This document shows positions 1 through 11,490 of a DNA stretch of 60,000 bases, one piece after another (position 1 is the stretch's first letter; the number at the start of each line of letters is the position of its first letter). Below the pieces are notes generated by a model that saw nothing but the letters and a program-made list of their open reading frames with translations, searched no databases and had not been told where the DNA came from. The translations under genes were made by a program, and so were the position numbers. Origin of the DNA: Adiantum capillus-veneris. Lineage: Eukaryota; Streptophyta; Polypodiopsida; Polypodiales; Pteridaceae. The stretch spans positions 115,463,587 through 115,523,586 of the forward strand of contig CM043947.1 in assembly GCA_014529385.2 (NCBI GenBank), given 5' to 3'.

Positions 1-2010
1 AGAAGGGGTAGACAATCAGTCTCCACTAATACATTTGCTCCTATTAGATATTCTTTGTCACATTTCAAAGTTGTGACTACTCCCCATAACTCTCTTTTTA
101 CCTGTGGATAGTTGTGTTGACGAGCACTTAGGACTTTTGCTCCAAATCTCACCACATATCTCTTGCCATCATTATCATCTTGCCCAATCGCCCATCCAAT
201 TCCCGTGGGGCTAGTATCCACTTTCACAATTACATATCTTCCACATTCATATTTTTCTTTCCTCAAAGTTGGAGACATAAGAAGCAACTTCATTAATTTC
301 CTCATGGAATGTGTATGCATTTCTTCCCATTGAAACTTTTGGTTCTTTCTCAAAAGTTGATACAAAGGCTCTGCTACATGTGCATAATGCGGAATCCAAA
401 TAACATAAAACACGCATGCACCCAAGAACCTTCGAACCTCAGTGACATTTATACATTTCTCTTTCATTCTCTGGATTACATCAATCTTTGCAGGACAATG
501 CCTTCTACCATATGGCCCGCACATATGTCCCACAATAAGAACTTCATTCACACCAAACACTGACTTTTGGCCAGACAAGGTAAGGTTCACCTCGTCCAAC
601 CTTAACAAGATATTATCACAATCATTGATATGGTTTGCCACATATTTTTGGCACCCCCTCAAGTCTAGAGCCACATCTTTATCACTTACATCACATCCTT
701 TGATTGGCACATCATCAAGGAAAGGCATTGTAGTTTGCAGTATGAAGTCACGTAGGACTTTGTTCATACCATTCATCATGTGTGCAACTGAATTCGTTGC
801 CCCCTGAGGTAAGGTGCACATCCTTACCAAACCCAAGGGTGTCCTCATGGTAGTCAAGTCCCTGCTTTCCATTGCTAGTTGGAACTGATCATACCCTGAG
901 TACAAATCTCCCATAGAATATATTGCCCTCCCTGCAAATGCCTCTACAAACTCATCGACAATTGGCCCTATACCCACATGTCTGATTGTCACCTTATTTA
1001 CAGGTTGCATATCCTGAATAAAGCGTAAAGAACCATTTTTCTTCGGAACTGTGAACCACCTGTTTGAATACGGAGCACAAGAAGGCTCCAAGATACCCAT
1101 ATTGATCTTTTCATTAAGCAACTCAATGAGTTTTGGCAAATGGGCCTTTGGAACAGGAATAGGTCTCAAGTTCCAAGGTACATGAGGGATAGTGAAGATC
1201 ACCATAGGAGCAACAATGGATGGATCAACACACCCTATCTCATAAGGGTCAAATGCAAAAGCTTTTCCGTGTTTGGCAAGCATGTCTTCAAAGCATATCT
1301 TTTCAGCTTTTGTCAAACTATCCTCGCAACCAAACTTTAACTCTTTCAAAGAATCCTTTGTGAACTTGTGTCCAATATTGCTTGGGTTACAAAGGCTAGG
1401 TTGCAAAGCAGCTTTCTCCATCTTATTTGTGAAATCTTTTGGTAGAGGTAATGCCACTGGTTTCACTTTCTTTTCCACAAGCTTATACTTAGTCTCCACT
1501 CATACATCAACACCTTGAGCATTTTTGAAATCCTCAATGACCTTGTACATTTCTATTGAGCATACTTTCACAACCTCACTTCCCATATGCAAATTGCAAT
1601 CTATTAAAGACTACAAATCTTGAATATTATCAACAAAAGAACACTCATCAAACACACCTGCAATGCATTCATCATCTTCTAGCAAACCATTCATCTTCAA
1701 ACCTCTTTGTACACTATTTACATGTTGTCATTCACCCCGCTTTAAGTCCTCACACTCTGTAAAATCAATAGATCCATAGTCTGATAATCCTACAAAACCT
1801 GTAGAAAACATTTCCTTTGCATATACATCATGCGAGAACCTTTCTCTTCTTGCACCACTGCAATCCCGCTCTACAATGGTACATGGACAAAACCCCTCAT
1901 ATCCCTGTAGTCCTTGAACTCTTTGTTTGTCTTTGGCAAGGGTTGCTCTCTATGACTTTCATGATTCCTTTCATGGTCTACACAAACAGTTAGGAACTAG
2001 ACTGCATGCT
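1..2010 (-). pseudogene. Ty3/gypsy pol remnant: reverse transcriptase and RNase H
   Basis: Read on the minus strand, this is the pol part of a decayed Ty3/gypsy-like element that runs off the left edge. The reverse transcriptase lies at about 1170-480. It opens with a stretch containing LNEKINMGILEPSCAPYSNR and then VPKKNGSLRF, and its catalytic box reads PFLDDVPIKG, with the two aspartate codons at 711-716. FLDD replaces the usual Y/F-x-DD of plant gypsy elements. RNase H follows at about 250-1, with VKVDTSPTGIGWAIG, LSARQHNYPQVKRELWG and VETDCLPL. Translation breaks near 2010 (frameshift) and at several stops between about 1500 and 1880, so it is a pseudogene. Family assignment is firm. The exact clade is not, because only part of the element is visible. 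Confidence 0.85.
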
Positions 2011-3298
2011 TTCCATCCCTGCTCCTTATTCTTGCATAAGCTGACCCATCATCCATCACCTTGGTTTCCATGCGAGTAGCAGTGATGTATGGCTGCCCAA
2101 GGATAAGAGGATATGTAGACATCTCCTGTACAAAGAAATTTTGGTCATCTTTCACATCCCCAATAGTCACCTTTACATTTGGACAAGCTCTTTAGAACTC
2201 CCCTGATGAGTTGTTTGCTGCACGAATCATCCATCCATGATTTATATCAATTGGCCATTTCCCTTTTTGATAAAGACTCTTTGACATGAGGTTAATTTCC
2301 GACCCATGATCTATCAACGCAATGTATGGCTCTTCTAAGTCTTTCACTTTTACCAGTGTCTCAGTAGTTGCTCTTGCCCAGTGACTATTCAAGTAGTAGC
2401 TCTTGTGAGTGGTTTCCACTTCATCTTCATCATCCAAGAATCAAATGTGTTTTACTCCTCCCCTAGACTTGTAGCATCCAACAAAAATTTCTTCACCTTG
2501 CTCGCCATAGACCTGTACACCTTGTGCATTTAAAGTCTCCTCTTCACCTTGTACATGGATAGATTCAGTAAGAGACTGCAGCTTCCTCTTTATGATATCA
2601 ATTATTTCTTCGTGGAATTGCCGCTTTGCTATACCAAGGACCTCACCCAAGGTAAATTCCACCTTACTGTTTAGAATCCTCTCTTCCAAAACCTTTTTGA
2701 GATCCGTTGCTGCCTCTATATCGGATTGGAGTTTGTAGGCTGGACCCTTCGCTTTGGATTCTATTGCATCCTTCTTCTTGTCTTTAGAGGCTTCTTGCAT
2801 AGACACTTCGGGGACAGGCATTTGTTGTGGGGAAGGTGATCTAGGAGGCACTATGTAAATTCTACCTCCACTCCTCGTTGCCCGCTTTGAAGGCCCTTCA
2901 TCCCCATTCTCATGCCTACATTTCTCTTCAACAATGGCCTCATTTGCTTGACATTTGGCAATATATGAATGCAATGACAAAGAGTCCACAGGGTCATTCC
3001 AACCTGTTTCAAGCCGAATGCAATCTCCAGCTTCATGTAAAACCTTTGTAGTCATTTTACCCTTCATAGCAGACTCTATAGCGCATGGCCATAGCTCTCC
3101 AATACCATTAGATCCCTCTTCTCCAACCTTGACTGATCCTTTTTTCTTAATAGGATCCACCTTAAACCCATAGGTGGCTGCCTCAACCATCAAGATGGCA
3201 TGGCTAGTATCCATTTCCTCAACTAGCTTCTTCATCCCGCCTTTTCCAAAGTTTGTTCCCAAGAGCTTACTTGTTTCACTTAAGTGAACTTTTCCATC
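2011..3298 (-). pseudogene. Gag-Pol linker and retropepsin remnant
   Basis: This continues the same minus-strand reading frame between the zinc-knuckle region and reverse transcriptase. The upstream part holds FGKGGMKKLVEEMD near 3240 and a Lys/Arg-rich stretch. The protease-like part (2192-2437) has ALIDHGSEINLMS at its residues 40-52, so the catalytic triplet is D-H-G instead of D-T/S-G. A retropepsin C-terminal motif, YPLILGQPYIT, lies near 2110. In-frame stops occur at 3299, 2441 and 2192, and the frame is lost near 2010. Retropepsins cut the polyprotein; the altered triplet and stops mean this copy cannot. The clean reading frame between stops indicates decay mainly by point mutation. 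Confidence 0.75.
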
Positions 3299-4261
3299 TT
3301 AAAAGAAAACAAGCTCCTTTGTCAAAGCGTCTTTAAAACGTTCACAATCCCTACTTCCATGGTCACTGTTGTTGCACCATATGCATTGATTTACAAAGCC
3401 TTCTTTGGTTTGCAGTCGTTGCCCTATAGATTGACTTGATGGTTGCCCCTTTTCTTCTAGCCTTGTAAGCTTTAACTTGAGCTCTTGCATTCCCTTGACA
3501 ATATTATCTAGAATGGACTTGTCACTCTTTGGAACCACAATCACAGGCTTTATAGGACTCTGGAGAACACTTGGGACTTGAGAAGGGTTAACTATCATCT
3601 TGTCTCTTCATCGTTGTTGCTTAGTTAGCAACGAGATGGCGTCTTCAACTTCATTCAAATTGGTCTTCAAGCCCTGTTCTGCATCCTTATCCTCAAGTAA
3701 TAGCTCTAACTTCTCTTGAATCTCTTTACCTGCTGCTTGCAAAAAGAGCTCTGTCTTATCTGAGTTTAGCGTAGCCTTTTCAGTCCTTGATAGTTGATCA
3801 TAATGGCATTCAAATTCCCTTAGGAGTTCGGTAGGGGAGATCCCCTCTTTTGGCCGAACTACACACTCTAAGAAAGTCCTCTCTGTTACCCTTTCGGAGT
3901 CCTCCATGAAATACTCTTTCTTCAAGGCTAATTTGAATGCTTCCCAAGTTGCCTCATGCTCATTTCTAATTCCCCTTACATGCTCTCTGATCTCGGGAAC
4001 CACAGCAAGTTCAAAACTTTGCACCATCTCTGCTTCGGACACTGGATGAAGCTCCATCTCCTTTACACATCCACAAAGATACTTTGTTACATCTTTACCT
4101 TTAAATTGGTCCAATTTCTTCACCACAGATTGAAGCGCTTTGGTTGAGGAGATCTCCCTCCTTTCTGCAGCTTGCTACTGCTGCATAAACACTGCAAAAT
4201 CTTGAAACATTTGCATTGTGACTGGATCAAACCGAACCCCCAGTTTATCTTGTTTCTCCAT
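3299..4261 (-). pseudogene. Ty3/gypsy gag remnant with CCHC zinc knuckle
   Basis: Gag would coat the element RNA in virus-like particles. A start at 4261 (MEKQDKLGVRFDP) opens the frame, and a stop at 4177-4175 interrupts it. The next open stretch (4126-3608) carries the Gag helical region, with YLCGCVKEMELHPVSEAEM and WEAFKLALKKEYFMED. A further in-frame stop at 3608 leads to 3598-3299, which ends in a CX2CX4HX4C knuckle (C72, C75, H80, C85; CIWCNNSDHGSRDC). All pieces share one frame, so this was a single Gag-Pol reading frame. The breaks are nonsense changes and no large rearrangement is seen here. Confidence 0.8.
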
Positions 4262-4320
4262 ATCTTTAAACCTTTCTTTTGAGACCTTCAATGAAGCTTT
4301 TGAACCCTCACCCTAGCCTA

Positions 4321-4339
4321 CTTCACATCGGGTTCACCA
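4321..4339 (-). other. candidate primer-binding site
   Basis: On the minus strand this reads TGGTGAACCCGATGTGAAG, starting with the obligatory TGG and lying 60 bases upstream of the gag start at 4261. It fits a tRNA-primed minus-strand origin. The tRNA identity was not determined. The LTR that should end just to the right cannot be confirmed because its partner is outside the window. Confidence 0.4.
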
Positions 4340-5217
4340 AAAACATGTCAAGAAGTGCACAGTGCGACTAGGAAAGCACCGGGCCTCTGACTGTGAGGAT
4401 TTGTAGCAAAATCAAGCAAGGCATAGACAATTTGAAGCCAAAAACACGCTAAAAAAGAACAAAACTCCATCCATAAAAGCTCCACTTTGAAAAAGAACCA
4501 ATACTAACTCAAAACTCTTGTGTATGTGAAGATTAGGTGTAGCCTCGCTCCCAATTGCACAGATGAAGTGCTCATTCGACCTGTTAAAAATTCTAAATTT
4601 ACGCATAGATTCTTCGTCATGACCATTTCATGGAAGCTTCAGTACTTCATTGGAGAAGCCCAAGTACTTATTTGAGGAGGGGAAACCCTAATTGGAGGCC
4701 TCACAGCCTCAACCATATAGTGGAAGCAGCACGGGACTGCACTAGCACCCTGTAGAGGAATGGTTGTATCTCCTTGCTTATGTACCCAATGGGCTCACTC
4801 TTGGCTCTAAACATTACCACACAACTTGAGAAAAAATGCCAGCATCGTTGATGTGGCATTTTGAGCTATATTGAGCATTTGTAAGGCTATTTTTTTAGCC
4901 ATTTTTCAGCCCAAAAATATTACTTTTTGTCCGTAAAAAGCCCAAACGAGCTGAGAAAAATTCCCTAAAATTGTGGAAAAAACCCATTGGGCTCAAATTT
5001 CATATTGAAACTCATTTTCCCACTTGGTAAGCACTTTGGATACGTCTTTCACGCTAGCGCACGAAACCTGCTATTTTTGACCGAGATTGCCCGCATTGAA
5101 CTTTCTAGGCAAAACGAGCGTGCCACTTCGAAACACTTGACATTTGTACATTCCCAAAGAAAATTAGGCATATATTTATGTGTAAAATCATTCCATGGTG
5201 CCACGTGTAGGGCCTCG
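4340..5217. other. unassigned, possibly LTR of the left-edge element
   Basis: No convincing gene is visible. Its position directly upstream of the candidate primer site suggests it may be the 5' LTR, in minus sense, of the decayed gypsy element. The short open frames here have no recognisable motif. The last five bases (CCTCG, 5213-5217) are the left target duplication of the solo LTR that follows. Confidence 0.3.
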
Positions 5218-6822
5218 TGTCATAATAATCAATATCTAATTCTTCTAAATGATTTTGTCATGTTAAACTGATCATTTAATATGGGGAAGTGCCAGGGGAG
5301 AAAAAGCTAGAATATTGGTTAAGCTAGTAGACCGGCCACAGTAGGGATCGAAAGGGGGGGCCATCTGCAAGATATCCATGTGCAACAATGGGCTAAAAAG
5401 ACCCTAAGGTTCAGCCCATTAAGACTTCCAAAATGCTAAGGTTCCAAATTTCAAAGGTTGTGTCCAAAGGTCAACCCTAGGGAAATTGGATGCATTGTGT
5501 GTGACCAGAAAGTCTTTTCAAATCCCTAAATAGGAGGAAGCGAGCCTTGAGAGTAGGGGATGAGAGAGGAATTCACACACACACAGGCTCCCTTTACACA
5601 AAGGGAATTAGGGACACATGTCAGCTCCCTAGCCCAGATGCCCACAAGGTGTGCCCAATTCCTATTGCATGGCCTTGGAGGTGGACCAATGAGAATTAGG
5701 CTAGAGTAAATCTAGTTTAATTAATTTAAAAACACTTAATAAAAGAAACCAATGAGAATTAAGTCTCCTAGAAGACTATTGGGCAGTCTCCTAGAAGACT
5801 ATTGGGCAGTCTCCTAGAAGACTATTGGGCAGTCTCCCAAGGGGTCCAATGAGCATTCAGGAGCCCAATGGCTTGCCTGATTCCTATTGGCTAGGAGTCA
5901 AAGGGGTCCAATAAGGGTTTAATTGAATTATTAATTTACCTAAAGTTATCACAAAAGGGGAAAGGGGGACACATGTCAGAAGGCTATCACTTATGCTGCT
6001 TAATAGTCATTGGCTTGACTTGGGGAGGGCCAATGAGGGCTGAGCAAGAGCAAATAGCAAGAGGGCTCGCTCAAGAGAGAGAGGGGGCTGATTTTTGCAA
6101 GGCATTATCACACAGACACTCACACAATATCATGTGTGAAGAAAAGAAGACTATCTCTTCCCAAGCTTTAATGGAGAGCTCATCACCTACTCCAAGCTTG
6201 TGAGATAGAAGCCTACATCGACATACTCTTGGCATGTGGATGCAAATCCAACCAAGAGCCAAGCTTCAATGCATGCTCATCTCCTCTACCAAGCTAATTA
6301 CTAAGATAAGCTATGCTAATATGAGTGATTATGTGAGGATATGTACATCTTTCTCGTAAGATACTCCTTCTTTCTCTCAATCTACTCTCATACCCTGCTA
6401 GCTCTCACCATCTTCGAAGGTGTGTGAGGTCTTGGGTCTGAGAAGGGGGATAATTAAAGTTGTGTTTGCTAAGTGTTTTGCTTAGTGGATGAATCTTTCA
6501 TCTTCATTGCACTAGCTAGTCTTGAAGGAACACAAAGAATTGTATTGTACAATGTCTCTCTTGATGGGAGAAACCATAATACAAAGCCTTTTGGAGGGGG
6601 GACCGGCTCCATGAAAATCCAGTCCTCAACTGTTGTCAATAGCTTAATTTCTCTCTCTTTTGAAAGTATTGTTGATGCTATCTAACTAGGTGTTATGATT
6701 TTTGTTGCTCTCTCCACCCAAGCACTCTTGTAATTCTCATTAGGAATCTATTCTAATGAAATGCCCACTATGTTCATGCTAATTTCCATGACACATAAGC
6801 TTTTAGACCATTAAATGTTACA
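5218..6822 (+). mobile_element. solo LTR, Gy1 family
   Basis: It begins TGTCATAATAATC and ends AATGTTACA, matching the two LTRs of the full Gy1 element (29152-30740 and 36465-38051). It is flanked by an exact 5-bp duplication CCTCG (5213-5217 and 6823-6827), so it is a genuine solo LTR, presumably left by LTR-LTR recombination. At 1605 bp it is slightly longer than the Gy1 LTRs. Part of the excess is a 23-bp unit present three times here and once there. It is clearly more diverged from the Gy1 LTRs than they are from each other. Confidence 0.93.
5762..5830. repeat. 3 x 23-bp tandem repeat in the solo LTR
   Basis: Three perfect units (5762-5784, 5785-5807, 5808-5830) begin AGTCTCCTAGAAG and each contains ATTGG. 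The Gy1 LTRs have a single unit at the equivalent position, so the expansion is specific to this copy. Confidence 0.95.
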
Positions 6823-6948
6823 CCTCGCCCGCCCGGCAAGGTACGTACACGACTGCACCTGTGACATTCATTTTTGCATATATCACACTATGTACATTGT
6901 ACCATTTGGTCCCACACATCATAAACATTAAGAGTGAGGTAGATACTA

Positions 6949-7000
6949 TTGAGCTATATATAGTATCTCTATATATATAGAGATACTATATATAGCTCAA
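6949..7000. repeat. perfect 52-bp palindrome of LTR-B starts
   Basis: The two 26-bp halves, starting TTGAGCTATATATAG, are exact reverse complements about a centre at 6974/6975 with no spacer. Each half is the start of LTR-B, so two LTR starts meet head to head. Confidence 0.97.
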
Positions 7001-7153
7001 CAAGAGAGAGCAAGACACGAGACGAGGGAGAAGAGAGAGAGAGATGACACCATAATTGCATACCCCAAAGTGTATCTATTAATCACACAAGGTGCATTTA
7101 CATAGAGGGGACCAGGGTTCTATTCATATAAAGATACTATATATAGCTCAACA
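7001..7153 (-). repeat. LTR-B copy, minus sense, 3'-truncated
   Basis: Its start is at 7153 on the minus strand and matches LTR-B at 11334-11514, but it lacks about 30 bp at its 3' end, where the palindrome half joins. The polypurine run GTGGGGG directly precedes its start (minus strand, 7154-7160), marking it as a 3' LTR. Confidence 0.85.
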
Positions 7154-8048
7154 CCCCCACTCAAATGAAGATCCCTAACTATGGATGAAAAAACCCTTGG
7201 GGGCTCAATGGAAGAATCCACAGCTCTATATATACCCATCGTTATATTAAAATATTTGAAATATACATTTACAATGTTCAAAGGAGCTACATCACTCCTG
7301 TTTTACAATGTGCCCTTTCAAGGGTCTTTAACAACCCTATATATATAGTTGAATTGATGCAAATTCTTCAATATCTTTGAAAAACCTTGTGCAACTTGAA
7401 TATCTTTGAGTCCCTATACACACTGTTTGATGTGACTTTCACCCTGTAAACAATATCAACTCAAGAAACATATCGATATGTGAAGGTTAGAAATAACCAC
7501 ATCACATTGTCCTTAGTGACGGTTCGCGAGGCCGTTCTAGAGACGAATAGAAAGAAACGTAAGGACGATAAAATCACATATCAAACGACATAGAAACAAA
7601 CATAATATCAATATAATCACATGTGCACACATATATACAAAGCCAGCATATAAAAACATGATGGGGCCCCTTAGATTATTTGTATGCTTGCACGCAGAAA
7701 AAATGCATTCCATAATATAAGGTTGACGATATGGTAGATTTTCAATGGCTCATGACGAGAAGATAGAGTTTCAATAGCCAGATGAGACGATAGATGTTCA
7801 GTTGCCAAACGAGACAATAGATTTTCATCTATGCCGATCCGCCAGCATCAATATTTTACAAGACGACAAAATATCAATGTAGCCATAATATAAGTCATCT
7901 TGCCATGTTGAAAGGCTTCATGCTAGCCATAACACACGGCTTTGATGAGACGAGAAGAAATCCTTTTAGCCATAAGAGAGGGCTTTGACAACATAATTTG
8001 AACGTGTTTCCATACCATAAACATGGCATTGGACGTACCTTCCTATCA

Positions 8049-8474
8049 TTAACAGTGGATAGCGATGATCTTGCGATGTATTTCATCTGCATCAAAGCCA
8101 AATAGATGAAAGATCAATATCAAGAACATTAGTAAGAGGTTGGAACTTGAAAGAAAATACGATGCCAAAAATAGACTGACATATATAGCCACAGCATATG
8201 CCACGAATGTATACACCCAAAATAGGTTGTTCAAGATGGTAGTGTGGCCAAGAATAGAGAACCTCAAGCTAATTTTATCAGGCACACTAAAAACCAGTAA
8301 TCTATGCACATTTTCGAAGGAAGTCTGCAACGGCCTGAGAAGAAATCCTGGGCACACATGACTTGCCCACAACACACAACCATGCTTCTCTTTCTCACTA
8401 TTCTTCTCAGCTTGCGTCGCCCGGCTATTCTTATGTGATATTCCCCTTGAGCTCAAGAAAAGCCCCTGTGGCAT
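8049..8474 (-). CDS. 141-codon open frame in left arm (doubtful)
   Basis: An open frame begins MPQGLFLSSRGIS and has a hydrophobic C-terminal half, including FLASYFLSSSNLLLMFLILI. The same 141-codon frame is open in the right arm at 10018-10443. I recognise no family or motif. Being open in both arms is weak evidence, because the arms are recent duplicates and would share any chance frame. It sits in non-autonomous retroelement DNA with no visible promoter of its own. Most likely it is not a gene. Confidence 0.12.
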   Translation of the reverse strand: MPQGLFLSSRGISHKNSRATQAEKNSEKEKHGCVLWASHVCPGFLLRPLQTSFENVHRLLVFSVPDKISLRFSILGHTTILNNLFWVYTFVAYAVAIYVSLFLASYFLSSSNLLLMFLILIFHLFGFDADEIHRKIIAIHC

Positions 8475-8981
8475 CGCCCATGAAGAGGCCTAGCAGCCAG
8501 CCCAACGCATGGCCTCTCGACACCATTGCAAAGACTGGTCATATCAATAAGCCCATTTGGAAGTCTGAAAATACACCACTCGACAAAGAGGTACAAAGCA
8601 TTAGAACGTTGTATGAGCACTAGGGCTGCAGACCTGAAACACAACCGCGCATGCACCATTATGGCAGCGCAAAAGATAAACATGCTGAGACAGCGTCACT
8701 TAATCCCAAGATGCTTATATAAATATGGAAAGCGAATAGGCTAGGTCTATATTGGAGGGAACGAGAAAGCATTTGCGTACACAGATAGTGAGAGAATGAA
8801 TCGGGGTCTGCATGTGACGTCTGAATCACCACTAGAACTGGTCCTCGCTTGACTGTCTATCAGTGGCGCACATGCCTTTAATGTCTGCAATGTCACTAAT
8901 TAGCAGACCCATCATTAAAATATGACCACAGTTAAAAAGCACCTAGCAGCTATATTTAGCGCAAAGACTAAAAAAGCCCTT

Positions 8982-9285
8982 GCAAGGCAGCGCTGGGACA
9001 AGCAAGAGGAGCACCCACTGCGTGCTCTCATAGAGGACTTCCTCTCCTTGAAGGTAGCCCTGTACTGAGTGTTGTCTGCTTTATTTAGCCGTGCTCGTAA
9101 AGCTGGAGAGAGAGATAAGAAGCCGTGTTCTTAGAGCTTTCTTGAGAGCTCAAACCAATCAGTAGACCCAGTTCACGCGACCCTAACCTTGGGGGTACAC
9201 ATCCCGTTAATCTGACACACTCTTTTGAAGGTCCGAGAATAGGCAATAATTATTGGCGCTGATTAAAATAGGGAGGATATAGACT
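8982..9285. other. spacer between inverted arms
   Basis: This is unique sequence within the foldback, with no open frame or motif that I recognise. Together with the direct-repeat copy at 9286-9510 it forms the loop of about 529 bp. Confidence 0.5.
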
Positions 9286-9510
9286 GCTAATTATAGATGG
9301 TTCTCTCTCTCGTGAAGCTTCTTACAGGTGTTAATGTTTGCAGAACTGTTTCTCTCTCTTCGGCTCCTATATACAACAATTCTCTCTTCCCGCGTACATA
9401 CAGTGTGTTCATGTTTGCAGAGCTGTCTCTCTCTCTTCCGCTCTTATATTCAACAATTCCCTCTGCTTCGCGTGCATATAGTAACCTTTCTTCTGCTCTT
9501 ATATTCATCA
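9286..9510. repeat. direct repeat R, copy 1
   Basis: It begins GCTAATTATAGATG and matches 11515-11739 in the same orientation. Inside are degenerate tandem units of about 75-78 bp built on ATGTTTGCAGA...CTCTCTCTTC...CTCTTATATTCA. Confidence 0.85.
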
Positions 9511-11490
9511 AAGGGCTTTATTAGTCTTTGCGCTAAGTATAGCTGCTAGGTGCTTTTTAATTGTGGTCATATTTTAATGATGGGTCTGCTAATTAGTGAC
9601 ATTGCAGACATTAAAGGCATGCGCGCCACTGATAGACTGTCAAGCGAGGACCAGTTCTAGTGGCGATTAAGACGTCGCATGCAGACCCAGATTCATTCTC
9701 TCACTATCAGCGTACACAAATGCTTCCTCGTCCCCTCCAATACAGACCTAGCCTATTCGCTTTCCATATTTATATAAGTATCTTGGGATTAAGTGGCGCT
9801 GTCTCAGCCTGTTTATTTTTTGCGCTGCCATAATGGTGCATGCGTGGTTGTGTTTCGGGTCTGCAGCCCTAGTGCTCATACAACGTTCTAATGCTTTGTA
9901 CCTCTTTGTCGAGTGGTGTATTTTCAGACTTCCAAATGGGCTTATTGATATGACCAGTCTTTGCAATGGTGTCGAGAGGCCATGCGTTGGGCTCGCTGTT
10001 AGGCCTCTTCATGGGCGATGCCACAGGGGCTTTTCTTGAGCTCAAGGGGAATATCACATAAGAATAGCCGGGCGACGCAAGCTGAGAAGAATAGTGAGAA
10101 AGAGAAGCATGGTTGTGTGTTGTGGGCAAGTCGTGTGCGCCCAAGATTTCTTCTCAGGGCGTTGCAGACTTGCTTTGAAAGTGTGCATAGATTACTGGTT
10201 TTTAGTGTGCCTGATAAAATTAGCTTGAGGTTCTCTATTCTTGGCCACACTACCCTCTTGAACAACCTATTTTGGGTGTATACATTCGTGGCATATGCTG
10301 TGGCTATATATGTCAGTCTATTTTTGGCAGCGTATTTTCTTTCAAGTTCCAACCTTTTACTAATGTTCTTGATATTGATCTTTCGTCTATTTGGCTTTGA
10401 TGCAGATGAAATACATCGCAAGATCATCGCTATCCATTGTTAATGATAGGAAGGTACGTCCAATGCAGTGTTTATGGTATGGAAACACGTTCAAATTATG
10501 TCGTCAAAGCCCTCTCTTATGGCTAAAAGGATTTCTTCTCGTCTCGTCAAAGCCGTGTGTTATGGCTAGCATGAAGCCTTTCAACATGGCAAGATGACTT
10601 ATATTATGGCTACATTGATATTTTGTCGTCTTGTAAAATATTGATGCTGGCGGATCAGCATAGATGAAAATCTATTGTCTCGTTTGGCAACTGAACATCT
10701 ATCGTCTCATCTGGCTATTGAAACTCTATCTTCTCGTCGTGAGCCATTGAAAATCTACCATCTCGTCAACCTTATATTATGGAATGCATTTTTTCTGCAT
10801 GCAAGCATACAAATAATCTAAGGGGCCCCATCATGTTTTTATATGCCGGCTTTGTATATATGTGTGCACATGTGATTATATTGATACTATGTTTGTTTCT
10901 ATGTCGTCTGATATGCATCGTCCTCACGTTTGTTTCTATGTCGTCTCTAGAACAGCCTTGCAAACCGTCTCTAAGGACAATGTGATGTGGTTATTTCTAA
11001 CCTTCACATATCGATATGTTTCTTGAGTTGATATTGTTTACAGGATGAAAGTCACATCAAGCAGTGTGTATAAAGACTCAAAGATATTCAAGCTGCACAA
11101 GGGTTTTCAAAGATATTGAAGAATTTGCATCAATTCAACTATATATATAGGGTTGTTAAAGACCCTTGAAAGGGCACATTGTAAAACAGGAGTGATGTAG
11201 CTCCTTTGAACATTGTAAATGTATATTTAAAATATTTTAATATAATGATGGGTATATATAGAGCTGTGGATTTTTCCATTGAGCCCCCAAGGGTATTTTC
11301 ATCCATAGTTAGGGACCTTCATTTGAGTGGGGGTGTTGAGCTATATATAGTATCTCTATATGAATAGAACCCTGGTCCCCTCTATATAAACGCACCTTGT
11401 GTGATTAATAGATACACTTTGGGGTATGCAATGTGGTGTCATCTCTCTCTCTCTGTCTTCTCCCTCGTCTCATGTCTTGCTCTCTCTCGG
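9511..11490 (+). repeat. right arm of giant inverted repeat
   Basis: This is the inverted partner of 7001-8981. In plus sense it runs as internal 3' half, then the G-rich tract ending at 11333, then LTR-B. It lies between the two copies of direct repeat R and so looks like an inverted insertion of the element's own 3' half. Confidence 0.9.
10018..10443 (+). CDS. 141-codon open frame in right arm (doubtful)
   Basis: This is the counterpart of the frame at 8049-8474, with about ten amino-acid differences. It includes FLAAYFLSSSNLLLMFLILI and ends in a short polar tail. A membrane-like segment can be seen, but there is no family signature. The equal length in both arms reflects their recent common origin. 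I would not call it a gene without expression evidence. Confidence 0.12.
   Translation: MPQGLFLSSRGISHKNSRATQAEKNSEKEKHGCVLWASRVRPRFLLRALQTCFESVHRLLVFSVPDKISLRFSILGHTTLLNNLFWVYTFVAYAVAIYVSLFLAAYFLSSSNLLLMFLILIFRLFGFDADEIHRKIIAIHC

Larger units (their letters stand above)
7001..8981 (-). repeat. left arm of giant inverted repeat
   Basis: This arm pairs with 9511-11490 in inverted orientation over almost 2 kb, with scattered substitutions and small indels. It holds an LTR-B copy at its outer end and non-coding element DNA inside. The arms stay collinear to the inner ends (AAGCCCTT at 8974-8981 against AAGGGCTT at 9511-9518). Confidence 0.9.

Noticed and set aside
6071-6262. Signal-peptide-like short frame in the solo LTR
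   Set aside because: It is LTR sequence; equivalent frames in the intact Gy1 LTRs are not conserved.
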